Shown here piece by piece: positions 9,530 through 18,421 of a stretch of 64,000 bases of DNA. Position 1 is the stretch's first letter, and the number at the start of each line of letters is the position of its first letter. The notes beneath the pieces are model-generated. The model saw only the letters and a list, made by a program, of their open reading frames with translations, was not told the DNA's origin and made no database searches. Origin of the DNA: Rhodococcus triatomae BKS 15-14 (GTDB taxonomy: Bacteria; Actinomycetota; Actinomycetes; Mycobacteriales; Mycobacteriaceae). The stretch is taken from NCBI GenBank assembly GCA_000341795.1, contig AODO01000073.1:124001-188000 (forward strand), written 5' to 3'. The position numbers and the translations under genes were made by a program.

Positions 9530-9939
9530 CGCTGCCCGCCCCGCTCGCCGAGATCGTCGACGACTTCGCCGCGGTGTCCGACCAGGAGAAACTGCAGTTG
9601 CTGCTGGAGTTCAGCCGAGAACTGCCTGCCCTTCCCGCCGAGTTGCAGGAGGCGGCGATGGAACCGGTACCGGAATGCCAGTCGCCGCTGTTCCTGTCTG
9701 TCGACGCGGCGGACCGCGATCACGTCCGACTGCACTTCAGCGCACCTCCGGAGGCGCCGACGACACGCGGATTCGCGTCGATTCTCCATCAGGGTTTGGA
9801 CGGGCAGAGCGCGCAGGCGATACTGGACGTGCCCGGAGACTTCTATTCGGCGCTGGGACTGGCGGACGCCGTCAGCCCGCTGCGACTCCGAGGCATGTCC
9901 GCGATGCTGACCCGCATCAAGCGTCATCTGCGGGAGTGA
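9526..9939 (+). CDS. SufE-like Fe-S cluster assembly protein
   Basis: SufE-fold protein of 137 aa. SufE proteins accept persulfide sulfur from a cysteine desulfurase on a conserved cysteine; here the candidate is Cys51 in [10 protein letters not shown], followed by the family stretches [12 protein letters not shown] and [18 protein letters not shown]. The start codon overlaps the rhodanese stop (ATGA), which suggests coupled translation and that the rhodanese may be a sulfur donor or partner; that link is an inference from gene order. No cysteine desulfurase gene is visible nearby. Confidence 0.9.
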   Translation: MTLPAPLAEIVDDFAAVSDQEKLQLLLEFSRELPALPAELQEAAMEPVPECQSPLFLSVDAADRDHVRLHFSAPPEAPTTRGFASILHQGLDGQSAQAILDVPGDFYSALGLADAVSPLRLRGMSAMLTRIKRHLRE

Positions 9940-9987
9940 GCGCGACACTCAATCGACCGGGCCGATCTCGAGAAGTGGGTTCTGCGT

Positions 9988-11397
9988 ATGGAATTCACCG
10001 AACTGGTGGACTACCCCGTCACCCCGGGGACGCTGACGGAGTGGATCCCGACCGCTCCGTGCGACGGCGCGAACCCGTGGTTCGTCGACGCCAGGCCGTC
10101 GTCGTTCGTGCAGGAGTCCCGGCTGCGTGAGGCACACACCGACCCGTGGACGGGCCGTGAGTCGTGGCTCGGGACCGCGTTCGAGATCTCGGGACCGCTC
10201 GACGCGGAGGCCTTCGGCCGCGCACTGAACACCTGGATCGACCGACACGAGGGGCTGCGCAGCCATGCGGGACTCGCTCCCGGCGCCGGGGATCTGCGCC
10301 GGCGAACGGTGGCTCCCGGCCGGGTGCGGGTGGACTCGCAGAAGCACGGCTACCGCACGTCGGCCGCCGAGAACTGCGCGCACCTGCAGGCGCTGTTCGA
10401 CGGTTGCACGGCGCCGACGTCGTGGCCTGCGTTCGCGTTCGCGACCGTCGAGCCGCCGGACCGCGACCGGGCGTTCACCGTGTACTTCGCCGCCGATCAC
10501 GCGCTCGTCGACGGGTTCTCGATCGTCCTCGTCGCCCAGGAGATCGACGCGCTGTACCGCGCCGAGCGGGACGGGGCCGACCCGGCGCTGTTCCCGGTGG
10601 GCAGCTACCTCGACTTCAGCGCGCACGAGCGCACTCGCGTCGGGGAACTGTCCACGGACCATCCGGCGGTCGCGCTGTGGCGCGGCGTCCTCGACCGCGG
10701 GCACGGACAGCTCCCGGAGTTCCCGCTCGACCTCGGCGAACTGCCCGAGCAGCCGTCCGCGCAGCGCGGACTGTCCGCCTGGGTACTCGACCGGGACGAC
10801 GCGGACGCGTTCGCCGTGGTGTGCCGCAAGATCGGGCACGGCTTCTTCGCCGGCACCCTGGCCTGCATGTCGGTCGTGGGCGCCGAGTTGGCGGGAGCGG
10901 ACCGTTTCGACGCCGTCACACCGATGCACACTCGCGACGCCCCGGGATGGGCAGGATCGATCGGCTGGTTCGTCGGGATCAGTCCGATCAGCTTCGGTGT
11001 GCGGGGGGCCGGCTCGTTCTCCGATCTGGTCCGGCGAGCGTCCGTCCAGGTCACCGCCGCGAAACCGGCGTCCCAGGTTCCGTTCGAGTGGGTGTGCGAC
11101 GCACTCGGAGCCTCTCCCCTGCCCCGGTTCGTCGTGTCCTACATGGATCTACGGTTCGTGCCGGCCGCAACGGAGTGGCCGGACCGGAACGCGCGTGCGC
11201 TGCGCAGCAAGCAGTACACGAACGACGTGCACATCTGGGTCAACCGGACACCGCAAGGCGTGAACATCGCGGCCCGTTTCCCGGCGACGGAGTCCGCCAC
11301 GGCGGCGGTGCACCGGTACGTGACCCGCCTGCGCAGCCTCATGGAGGAGGCGGTCGGCACGGGAACCTGCGGGCTGCCGGCATCCGTCACCCGGTGA
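9988..11397 (+). CDS. Condensation-domain acyltransferase, PapA-like
   Basis: Protein of 469 aa with the chloramphenicol-acetyltransferase/condensation fold used by polyketide-associated (Pap) acyltransferases and NRPS condensation domains. The catalytic motif HALVDG (HxxxDG, His171 and Asp175) follows the FAAD strand. The second half carries GWFVGISPISF and the bridging region that resembles PapA proteins. It probably esterifies a lipid or sugar hydroxyl with an acyl-CoA or carrier-bound acyl group; the substrate cannot be read. It sits 48 bp after sufE and just before accA3, a position I do not recall in mycobacteria, so it looks like a lineage-specific insertion within the carboxylase block. 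Confidence 0.8.
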   Translation: MEFTELVDYPVTPGTLTEWIPTAPCDGANPWFVDARPSSFVQESRLREAHTDPWTGRESWLGTAFEISGPLDAEAFGRALNTWIDRHEGLRSHAGLAPGAGDLRRRTVAPGRVRVDSQKHGYRTSAAENCAHLQALFDGCTAPTSWPAFAFATVEPPDRDRAFTVYFAADHALVDGFSIVLVAQEIDALYRAERDGADPALFPVGSYLDFSAHERTRVGELSTDHPAVALWRGVLDRGHGQLPEFPLDLGELPEQPSAQRGLSAWVLDRDDADAFAVVCRKIGHGFFAGTLACMSVVGAELAGADRFDAVTPMHTRDAPGWAGSIGWFVGISPISFGVRGAGSFSDLVRRASVQVTAAKPASQVPFEWVCDALGASPLPRFVVSYMDLRFVPAATEWPDRNARALRSKQYTNDVHIWVNRTPQGVNIAARFPATESATAAVHRYVTRLRSLMEEAVGTGTCGLPASVTR

Positions 11398-11474
11398 CCG
11401 CCCGACGAACCGAGAAACTACTGGTCAGTAGGACTTAGGGTGTTCAGCGGTTCCGTTGCCGTCGCCCCAGCCGA

Positions 11475-11505
11475 TTGCGTTCGCTTCCCGACCGGTGCAT
11501 ACACT
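11475..11505 (+). promoter_or_regulatory. Candidate accA3 promoter
   Basis: TTGCGT and TACACT are separated by 19 bp, about 90 bp upstream of the accA3 start, in the 197-bp gap after the acyltransferase. The -10-like box is good but the spacer is long, so this is a weak prediction. Confidence 0.35.
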
Positions 11506-11594
11506 GCGAGAACTGCCGACAACACACCAGCCGGGACTGATCCCCGGAAGGGACGCCCACCCGTGGCGCCCCCTTGCGATCAACAGGAGGCTCC

Positions 11595-13385
11595 GTGCCC
11601 AGTCATGCCAGCACACAGATCACGAAGGTGCTCGTCGCGAACCGCGGTGAGATCGCTGTGCGGGTCATCCGGGCCGCGAAGGACGCCGGATACGGCAGCG
11701 TCGCGGTGTACGCCGAACCCGACGCCGACGCCCAGTTCGTGAAGCTGGCCGACGAGGCATTCGCCCTCGGCGGACAGACCTCCGCCGAGTCGTACCTGGT
11801 GTTCGACAAGATCCTCGACGCCGCCGCCAAGTCCGGCGCCGACGCCATCCACCCCGGCTACGGGTTCCTGTCCGAGAACGCCGACTTCGCCCAAGCCGTC
11901 ATCGACGCCGGACTGATCTGGATCGGACCGTCCCCGCAGTCGATCCGCGACCTCGGAGACAAGGTCACCGCCCGCCACATCGCCGAACGCGCCAACGCCC
12001 CGATGGCCGCCGGCACCAAGGACCCGGTCAAGGGCGCCGACGAGGTCGTCGAATTCGCCAAGCAGTACGGCGTGCCGGTCGCGATCAAGGCCGCGTTCGG
12101 TGGCGGTGGCCGCGGCATGAAGGTCGCGCACACCATCGAGGAGATCCCGGAGCTGTTCGACTCCGCCACCCGCGAGGCGATCGCCGCGTTCGGTCGCGGG
12201 GAGTGCTTCGTCGAGCAGTACCTCGACAAGGCCCGCCACGTCGAGGCGCAGGTCATCGCCGACCAGCACGGCAACGTCATCGTCGCCGGCACCCGCGACT
12301 GCTCCCTGCAGCGCCGGTTCCAGAAGCTCGTCGAGGAGGCCCCGGCCCCGTTCCTCACCGACGACCAGCGCGACCGCATCCACAACTCGGCGAAGGCGAT
12401 CTGCAAGGAAGCCGGCTACTACGGCGCCGGGACGGTGGAGTACCTGGTGCAGGGCGACACCGTCTCCTTCCTGGAGGTCAACACCCGCCTGCAGGTCGAG
12501 CACCCCGTCACCGAGGAGACCGCGGGCATCGACCTGGTCCGTCAGCAGTTCCGCATCGCCAACGGCGAGAAGCTGCAGATCACCGAGGACCCGACCCCGC
12601 GTGGGCACTCGTTCGAGTTCCGCATCAACGGTGAGGACGCCGGCCGCGGGTTCCTGCCCGCACCGGGCCCGATCAGCGTGTACAAGGAGCCGACCGGCCC
12701 CGGTGTGCGTGTCGACTCCGGTGTGGTGCAGGGCGATGTGATCGGTGGGCAGTTCGACTCGATGCTCGCCAAGCTGATCGTCACCGGTGAAACCCGGGAG
12801 CAGGCCCTGCAGCGTGCCGCCCGCGCGCTGGCGGAGTTCGAGGTCGACGGTCTGGCGACGGTGATCCCGTTCCACCGGCACATCGTGGAGAACCCGGCGT
12901 TCGTCGGGGACGGTGAGGGCTTCGACGTGTACACCAAGTGGATCGAGAACGAGTGGGACAACGTCATCGAGCCGTACGCCGGTGCCGGTGCGGTCGCCGA
13001 CGACGAGGAGACCCTGCCGCGGCAGACGGTTGTCGTCGAGGTCGGTGGGCGTCGGGTGGAGGTGTCGTTGCCGGGTCAGTTCTCCGTCGGGTCGGCTGCG
13101 CCGGCGGTGGGGGCGATCACCCGTAAGCCGAAGGCCCGTAAGCGTGGTGGTGCCGGCGCGGGTGCGGCCTCGGGTGATGCGGTGACCGCGCCGATGCAGG
13201 GCACCGTCGTCAAGGTTGCCGTGGAGGAGGGTCAGGAGGTCGCCGAGGGTGATCTGATCGTGGTCCTCGAGGCGATGAAGATGGAGAACCCGGTGACCGC
13301 GCACAAGGCGGGTGTCGTGACGGGGCTGGCGGTGGAGCCCGGTGCGGCGATCACGCAGGGCACCGTCCTCGCCGAACTGAAGTAA
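11595..13385 (+). CDS. accA3: Biotin carboxylase / BCCP alpha subunit AccA3
   Basis: Alpha subunit of 596 aa that carboxylates its own biotin with ATP and bicarbonate and hands the group to AccD subunits. Order: the N-terminal biotin carboxylase domain ([16 protein letters not shown]), the ATP-grasp region with the glycine-rich loop [12 protein letters not shown], the active-site stretch [14 protein letters not shown], a Gly/Ala linker, and a C-terminal biotinyl domain with [11 protein letters not shown] in which Lys562 should be biotinylated by BirA. The start is GTG 11595, five bases after AGGAGG; an in-frame ATG 21 bp upstream lacks such a site. The gene has its own upstream gap and is followed by a nested hairpin. 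Confidence 0.95.
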   Translation: MPSHASTQITKVLVANRGEIAVRVIRAAKDAGYGSVAVYAEPDADAQFVKLADEAFALGGQTSAESYLVFDKILDAAAKSGADAIHPGYGFLSENADFAQAVIDAGLIWIGPSPQSIRDLGDKVTARHIAERANAPMAAGTKDPVKGADEVVEFAKQYGVPVAIKAAFGGGGRGMKVAHTIEEIPELFDSATREAIAAFGRGECFVEQYLDKARHVEAQVIADQHGNVIVAGTRDCSLQRRFQKLVEEAPAPFLTDDQRDRIHNSAKAICKEAGYYGAGTVEYLVQGDTVSFLEVNTRLQVEHPVTEETAGIDLVRQQFRIANGEKLQITEDPTPRGHSFEFRINGEDAGRGFLPAPGPISVYKEPTGPGVRVDSGVVQGDVIGGQFDSMLAKLIVTGETREQALQRAARALAEFEVDGLATVIPFHRHIVENPAFVGDGEGFDVYTKWIENEWDNVIEPYAGAGAVADDEETLPRQTVVVEVGGRRVEVSLPGQFSVGSAAPAVGAITRKPKARKRGGAGAGAASGDAVTAPMQGTVVKVAVEEGQEVAEGDLIVVLEAMKMENPVTAHKAGVVTGLAVEPGAAITQGTVLAELK

Positions 13386-13397
13386 GCAGCTGCGCTG

Positions 13398-13454
13398 CCT
13401 GTGCGCGTTTTTGGTAGCTCTGGCTACCGAACTCGCGCACAGGCCCGAAGGGCC
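13398..13454 (+). terminator. Nested hairpin after accA3
   Basis: An outer stem CCTGTGCGCG (13398-13407) pairs with CGCGCACAGG (13434-13443), enclosing an inner stem GGTAGC/GCTACC. A small GGCCC-GAA-GGGCC hairpin follows at 13442-13454. It lies 13 bp after the accA3 stop with a short T run inside the loop. Confidence 0.65.
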
Positions 13455-13459
13455 TCCAC

Positions 13460-13801
13460 ATGGAACCGATCGAGATCAACGCCGGATCGTGGTACCTGCG
13501 CGCACTGCGCGCCGACGACCGCGTCGACGACCGTCCCGCGCTCGCCGACGGCGGCGTCACCGATCCCACACACATCGAGACTCGCTCCGCGCAGTGGACA
13601 TCCGACGAGCACTACTCGTGGGCGGTGTGCGAACCGACGACGGGCGAGCTGCTCGCCGAGGTCGGCCTCACCCCGAACGGCGACAGCGCGACGCTCACCG
13701 GATGGGCGCGACCCGGTCACGACGACGCGCTCGACGCCGCCGCGCAGTCGGTGGAGCGTTTCGGCACGGCAGGACTCGGACTGCGGGTCAGTCGCGGCTG
13801 A
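13460..13801 (+). CDS. Small protein resembling the N-terminal part of a GNAT acetyltransferase
   Basis: Protein of 113 aa. The pattern WYLRALRADDRVDD, then a conserved Trp (AQWTSDEHYSWAV) and GELLAEVGL resembles the first half of RimJ/RimL-type N-acetyltransferases. The acetyl-CoA-binding loop R-x-x-G-x-G/A expected in the second half is absent; only GWARPGHDDALDAAAQSV follows. It is therefore either a reduced, possibly non-catalytic relative or a small protein in its own right. No frameshifted remainder is visible downstream, where the convergent phosphatase gene overlaps its last 14 bp. Confidence 0.6.
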   Translation: MEPIEINAGSWYLRALRADDRVDDRPALADGGVTDPTHIETRSAQWTSDEHYSWAVCEPTTGELLAEVGLTPNGDSATLTGWARPGHDDALDAAAQSVERFGTAGLGLRVSRG

Positions 13802-14600
13802 GCAGACGCTCCCGCAGCGCGTCCACGTCCCCCGCGCCGAGTCCGAGTCCCCGCGTGAAGTAGTCCTCGATGTCACCGAAGGACGTTCGCATCTCGGTGA
13901 GCGCTGCCTCGAGGTACTCCCGACGCACGCCGAGCAGCGGAACCAGGATGTCGGGGTTTCCACCCGCGTCACGGAAGCGGTCGAACACCGGCTGGAGGGC
14001 GGGCAGGAGTTGCTCGTTGGTGAGCAGGTACTCGGTGAACACCACCTCCTCGTCGACGCCGAGGAGCAGCAGTAGAGCAGCGACGGCCCAGCCGGTGCGG
14101 TCCTTGCCCGTGGTGCAGTGGATCAGAACCGGGGCGTCGCCACCGCGCGCCAGGTCGGTGTAGAGGGCGCGGTAGGCCGTGACCGCGGACGGCATGGACA
14201 CGAACTCCCGGTAGCTGTTCAGCAGGTGGCCGCTCGCCTCGGAGCCACCGAGCGCCTGCTCCGCGAGCACCGGGTCCTCGAGAAGCTTCAGCATCATCGC
14301 GGGTGCCGCCGAAGGATCCCGGTCGGCGAGAACGTCGAGGGGCACTTCCTTGGCACCCGCCGGAATGCGGTCGGGTCGAACCTCCCGCTCGGCGACGGTT
14401 CGCAGGTCGAACACGGTCGCGATGCCGAGGCCCTCGAGCACGGCGGCGTCGTCGTCGGTGACCGCTCCGAGATCGGTGGACCGGAAGAGGACTCCCCTGC
14501 GGACGACCGCTCCCGCGTCGGCGGAGTAGCCGCCTGCGTCGCGCAGGTTGGGCACGGAGGCGACGGAGATGGGGGACCCGACCGGGGGCGTGATGCTCAT
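13788..14600 (-). CDS. Protein-tyrosine/phosphoinositide phosphatase, PtpB-like
   Basis: Protein of about 270 aa of the DSP-like family that includes mycobacterial PtpB. It opens with VPNLRDAGGYSADAGAVVRRGVLFRS and carries the P-loop HCTTGKDRTG (Cys162 from this start). The KDRTG form is typical of the PtpB/phosphoinositide phosphatase group. The ATG at 14600 is chosen by homology to the usual N terminus. A GTG at 14630, overlapping the stop of the small upstream membrane-protein gene, would add ten residues and is favoured by translational coupling; either could be right. The 3' end overlaps the convergent small gene by 14 bp. There is no secretion signal; whether it is secreted is unknown. 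Confidence 0.88.
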   Translation of the reverse strand: MSITPPVGSPISVASVPNLRDAGGYSADAGAVVRRGVLFRSTDLGAVTDDDAAVLEGLGIATVFDLRTVAEREVRPDRIPAGAKEVPLDVLADRDPSAAPAMMLKLLEDPVLAEQALGGSEASGHLLNSYREFVSMPSAVTAYRALYTDLARGGDAPVLIHCTTGKDRTGWAVAALLLLLGVDEEVVFTEYLLTNEQLLPALQPVFDRFRDAGGNPDILVPLLGVRREYLEAALTEMRTSFGDIEDYFTRGLGLGAGDVDALRERLLSRD

Positions 14601-14626
14601 GCCTGCACGGTAAACCACCCGGACGG

Positions 14627-14806
14627 TCACGGACCTGCCGGAGTCCCGACGACGCCACCCGCCGGGGCGCAGCCGGCCGGGGCCGCAGCGTCACCGACGG
14701 CGACGCCGAGCGCCATACCGAACACGAGTGCGGCGGCGACACCGATCACCCAGGTGGCACGCGCGACCTCGCGGTCGGGCGCGGGAGTCTCGAACTGGTG
14801 GGTCAC
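14627..14806 (-). CDS. Small single-pass membrane protein
   Basis: About 59 aa, beginning MTHQFETPAPDREVARATW from GTG 14806 with AAGGACC upstream. One hydrophobic helix spans about residues 20-39, followed by an Ala/Gly/Pro-rich tail with one Cys. An upstream ATG at 14869 is possible but has no ribosome site. Its stop overlaps a GTG codon in frame with the PtpB-like phosphatase gene (GTGA), so the two may be translated together. The family is not recognised. Confidence 0.5.
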   Translation of the reverse strand: MTHQFETPAPDREVARATWVIGVAAALVFGMALGVAVGDAAAPAGCAPAGGVVGTPAGP

Positions 14807-14953
14807 GTCAGGGGTCCTTCGGAGCGCACGGGGCGGAGTGAGTCCGCGAGGGGTGCCCTCGATCGGCACCGCTCGCAGAGTCCGCCGCTCCTGGTCCGGA
14901 GCCGCTCAGAGTGACAGAGGGGTACGACAGGTTCGTGCCCCGCGGTGACGGAG

Positions 14954-16288
14954 TCAGCAGCCGAGGGTGCGATCGAGTGCGGCGACGGCCTCGGACAACT
15001 CACCTGCCGTGACGGTCAGCGGCGGCCGGAACCGGATTCCCCGCTCGCCCGTGCCGAGCAGGAGGACGTGCTCGCGCTCCCGGAGCGTGGCGACCACCGC
15101 GTCCCGTCGACTGACGGTGTCGAGGGTGACCGCGCACATGAGTCCGCTCCCCCGCGGATCGGTGACGACGTCGGGGTGCCGCGCGGCGAGCGCGTCCAGT
15201 TCGGCCAGCAGGTGCGAGCCGAGCAGTCGGGCCCGGTCGATCAGCCGGTCGCGCTCGACGACTTCGAGGATCCGCCGAGCCCGCACCATGTCGGTGAGGT
15301 TGCCACCCCACGTCGAGTTGATCCGCGAGCCGACGCGGAAGACGTTGTTCGGTTCCTCGTCGACGCGGCCGCCTGCCATGATCCCGCACACCTGGGCCTT
15401 CTTGCCGAATGCCACGACGTCGGGTTCGAGTCCGAGTTGCCGGTAGGCCCACGTGCTTCCGGTGATGCCGATTCCGGTCTGCACCTCGTCGAGGACGAAC
15501 AGCGCGTCGTGTTCGGTGCACAGCGCCGCCATCGCCCGGAGGAATTCGGGGCGTAGATGCCGGTCGCCGCCCTCTCCCTGGATGGGTTCGGCGACGAAAC
15601 ACGCGATGTCGTGGGGATGTTCGGCGAAGGCCCGCCGCGCCTGGTCCAGTGCCCGGTTCTCGGCGGCGACGATGTCGACGCCCGTTTCGACGGCGGGTGC
15701 GTCGATCCTCGGCCAGTCGAATCGGGGGAAGCGGGCGACCTTGACCGGGTCGGTGTTGGTCAGGGACAGCGTGTAGCCGCTGCGCCCGTGGAAGGCGTGC
15801 CGCAGGTGCATGACCCGGGTCCCCAGCGCGGGGTCGCGGCCTGCGGCCTCGTTGCGGCGGCTCTTCCAGTCGAAGGCGACCTTGAGCGCGTTCTCGACCG
15901 CAAGGGCACCACCGTCGACGAGGAACAGGTGCGGCAGGCGGGGGTCTCCGACGACCCGCTCGAAGGTGTCGACGAATCGCGCCATGGCGGTGGTGTAGAT
16001 GTCGGAGTTGCTGGGCTTGTTGACGGCGACCTCGGCCAGTTCGCGGAGAAAGGCGGGGTCGTCGGCGAGGTCGGGGTGGTTCATCCCGAGTGCGGACGAG
16101 GCGAAGAACCCGAACATGTCGAGGTACTCGGTGCCGTCACGTTCGTCGACCAGGGTTCGGCCGCGGGATCGCGTCAGGTCGAGCACCAGGTCGAAACCGT
16201 CGACCAGGAGGTGCTCGCCGAGCACCCGGAGGACGTCCTCTGGGCCGATGCGCCCGGGACCGGACTGGTGGTCGATCGCGCCGCTCAT
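14954..16288 (-). CDS. lat: L-lysine 6-transaminase
   Basis: PLP-dependent class III aminotransferase of 444 aa that moves the epsilon-amino group of lysine to 2-oxoglutarate, giving aminoadipate semialdehyde (piperideine-6-carboxylate). Seen: the sequence MFGFFASSALGMNHP typical of LAT, the cofactor-binding LDEVQTGIG, and the Schiff-base lysine in FGKKAQVCG (Lys296/297), followed by RINSTWGGNLTDMVR. The upstream Lrp regulator and the divergent semialdehyde dehydrogenase complete a lysine catabolism unit. The 63-bp AT-rich gap upstream (16289-16351) is a plausible site for Lrp-type control. Confidence 0.94.
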   Translation of the reverse strand: MSGAIDHQSGPGRIGPEDVLRVLGEHLLVDGFDLVLDLTRSRGRTLVDERDGTEYLDMFGFFASSALGMNHPDLADDPAFLRELAEVAVNKPSNSDIYTTAMARFVDTFERVVGDPRLPHLFLVDGGALAVENALKVAFDWKSRRNEAAGRDPALGTRVMHLRHAFHGRSGYTLSLTNTDPVKVARFPRFDWPRIDAPAVETGVDIVAAENRALDQARRAFAEHPHDIACFVAEPIQGEGGDRHLRPEFLRAMAALCTEHDALFVLDEVQTGIGITGSTWAYRQLGLEPDVVAFGKKAQVCGIMAGGRVDEEPNNVFRVGSRINSTWGGNLTDMVRARRILEVVERDRLIDRARLLGSHLLAELDALAARHPDVVTDPRGSGLMCAVTLDTVSRRDAVVATLREREHVLLLGTGERGIRFRPPLTVTAGELSEAVAALDRTLGC

Positions 16289-16351
16289 AACGCCAGGCTA
16301 TGCGAAATTTTCCTGAATCGAGCTGCTCTGGTGTAACAATTCCGGTTCTTA

Positions 16352-16792
16352 CTAGGATCGATCGTAAAATGTTTGCAGAATGATGGTGCTGCGGGTCCGG
16401 ACGTTCGCGGTGGCCCGGATCCGCTGCAGCAGCTGTTCGAGCGCCCGCGGGGACGCCACCCGCACCAGGAGGACGTAACTCTCGTCGCCGGCGACCGAGT
16501 GGCATGCACGAATCTCCGGAATGCCCGCGAGCCGCTCGGGTGCGTCGTCGGGCCCCGCCGGATCGAAAGGAGTGATCGCCACGAACGCCGACAGCTCGTC
16601 ACCGAGGGCGGCCGGGTCGATCCGAGCCCCGTATCCCCGGATCACCCCTCGGGACTCGAGCCGCCGCACCCGCGTCTGGACCGCCGACACCGACAGCCCC
16701 GCCCGCTGCGCCAGTGTGGACAGCGTGGCCCGCCCGTCGTCGACCAGTTCGTGCACGAGCAGCGTGTCGATCTCGTCCAGTGGCTCCGACAT
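16352..16792 (-). CDS. lrpA: Lrp/AsnC family regulator
   Basis: Protein of 146 aa with an N-terminal helix-turn-helix (TLSTLAQRAGLSVSAVQTRVRRLESRGVIRGYGARI) and a C-terminal ligand-binding RAM domain. It lies directly upstream of lat on the same strand and divergent to the dehydrogenase gene. In mycobacteria the orthologous regulator controls lat and responds to amino acids; the same role is inferred here. The 73-bp gap to the divergent gene should hold both promoters. No clear palindrome was seen there. Confidence 0.92.
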   Translation of the reverse strand: MSEPLDEIDTLLVHELVDDGRATLSTLAQRAGLSVSAVQTRVRRLESRGVIRGYGARIDPAALGDELSAFVAITPFDPAGPDDAPERLAGIPEIRACHSVAGDESYVLLVRVASPRALEQLLQRIRATANVRTRSTIILQTFYDRS

Positions 16793-16865
16793 GGGGGCAG
16801 GCTAGCCCAGTACGTCCCGCACCCCGACACGTTCCGAACGCCGCGACCCGACGGAGGTATCCGCG

Positions 16866-18374
16866 ATGACCGAGACCGCACCCCTCGACCTGCGAAACCG
16901 AGCGGCCGACGCACTGCGTGCCTGCGGTACCGATGTCCCGTTCGGCGACGACGTGCCCGCGATGTCACCGATCGACGGGACCGTGCTGTACACACTGCGC
17001 GCGAGTTCGCCCGACGAGGTCACGGCCGCAATCGAGAGTGCACGGCACGCGTTCTCGCAGTGGCGGGCGGTGCCCGCGCCGGTACGGGGCGCGCTGGTCC
17101 GGCGACTCGGCGAACTGCTCACCGAGCACAAGCGGTCCCTGGCCGACCTCGTCACGATCGAGGCGGGGAAGATCCCGTCCGAGGCGCTCGGCGAGGTACA
17201 GGAGATGATCGACGTCTGCGAGTTCGCGGTCGGGATTTCGCGGCAGCTGTACGGGAGGACGATGCCGTCCGAGCGCCCAGGACACCGTCTGATGGAGACC
17301 TGGCATCCGCTCGGGGTGGTCGGGGTGATCTCCGCCTTCAACTTCCCGGTCGCGGTGTGGGCGTGGAACGCCGCGATCGCGTTCGTGTGCGGAGATCCCG
17401 TGGTGTGGAAGCCGTCCGAGCTGACACCGCTCACGGCCCTCGCCTGCGACGCGTTGGTTCGCCGAGCCGCTGCGGAGACGGGGGCACCCGACGGGTTGCA
17501 CAGCGTGCTGATCGGGTCCGGCCCGGTCGGCGAGCAGCTCGTCGACGACCCCCGGGTCGCCCTGGTGAGTGCGACCGGCTCGGTGCGGATGGGCCGCGAG
17601 GTGGGACCGCGGGTCGCCGCCCGCTTCGGCCGGTGCCTGCTCGAACTGGGCGGCAACAATGCCGCCGTGGTCGCGCCGTCCGCGGACCTCGACCTCACGG
17701 TCCGGGGAGTCGTGTTCGCAGCAGCCGGCACCGCCGGCCAGCGGTGCACCACGTTGCGCCGGCTCATCGTGCACTCGTCGATCGTGGAGACCGTCGTCGA
17801 CCGCGTTGCGGACGCGTACCGTCAACTGCGCGTGGGTGATCCGTTCGAGGACGGCGTCCTGGTCGGTCCGCTGATCCGCGAGCGGTCGTGGGCGGCCATG
17901 ACGTCGGCACTCGATCACGCTCGCGCGGCCGGCGGGACGGTGGTGTGCGGGGGCGAGCGGGTGGACCGCGACGGCGTCTACGCCTCACCGGCGCTGGTGC
18001 GGATGCCCGAGCAGGCCGCCGTGGTGCGGGAGGAGACGTTCGCGCCGATCCTGTACGTACTGTCGTACGACACGCTCGACGAGGCGATCGCGCTGCACAA
18101 CGACGTCCCGCAGGGGTTGGCGTCGGCGATCTTCACCCTCGATCAGCGTGAGGCGGAACGGTTCCTGGCCGCCGACGGGTCCGACTGCGGTATCGCGAAC
18201 GTCAACATCGGCACATCGGGGGCGGAGATCGGTGGCGCGTTCGGCGGAGAGAAGGACACCGGCGGCGGCCGCGAGTCGGGGTCCGATTCCTGGAAGGCGT
18301 ACATGCGACGCGCCACGAACACCGTCAACTACTCCGACCAACTCCCCCTCGCTCAGGGAGTGCACTTCGAGTAG
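16866..18374 (+). CDS. pcd: Aminoadipate-semialdehyde (piperideine-6-carboxylate) dehydrogenase
   Basis: NAD(P)+-dependent aldehyde dehydrogenase of 502 aa. The family motifs are intact: FNFPVAVWAWN for the oxyanion Asn, WKPSELTPLT for cofactor binding, LELGGNNA with Glu260, and GQRCTTLRR with catalytic Cys294. The sequence type (antiquitin/AmaB-Pcd group) and the divergent lat gene point to oxidation of the LAT product to 2-aminoadipate, completing the first two steps of the lysine aminotransferase pathway. The start follows GACGGAGG. No further 2-aminoadipate catabolic gene is adjacent, although the aminotransferase encoded at 37925-39094 resembles that class. Confidence 0.93.
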   Translation: MTETAPLDLRNRAADALRACGTDVPFGDDVPAMSPIDGTVLYTLRASSPDEVTAAIESARHAFSQWRAVPAPVRGALVRRLGELLTEHKRSLADLVTIEAGKIPSEALGEVQEMIDVCEFAVGISRQLYGRTMPSERPGHRLMETWHPLGVVGVISAFNFPVAVWAWNAAIAFVCGDPVVWKPSELTPLTALACDALVRRAAAETGAPDGLHSVLIGSGPVGEQLVDDPRVALVSATGSVRMGREVGPRVAARFGRCLLELGGNNAAVVAPSADLDLTVRGVVFAAAGTAGQRCTTLRRLIVHSSIVETVVDRVADAYRQLRVGDPFEDGVLVGPLIRERSWAAMTSALDHARAAGGTVVCGGERVDRDGVYASPALVRMPEQAAVVREETFAPILYVLSYDTLDEAIALHNDVPQGLASAIFTLDQREAERFLAADGSDCGIANVNIGTSGAEIGGAFGGEKDTGGGRESGSDSWKAYMRRATNTVNYSDQLPLAQGVHFE

Positions 18375-18421
18375 CCGATGTCGGATTGAACCGACGACCC
18401 GAGGGGTCACCGGCACTGGGC

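Noticed and set aside
11580-13304. A 574-aa open frame opposite accA3
   Set aside because: It is the antisense mirror of a strongly conserved biotin carboxylase with biased third positions. Its product is low-complexity and it has no ribosome site.
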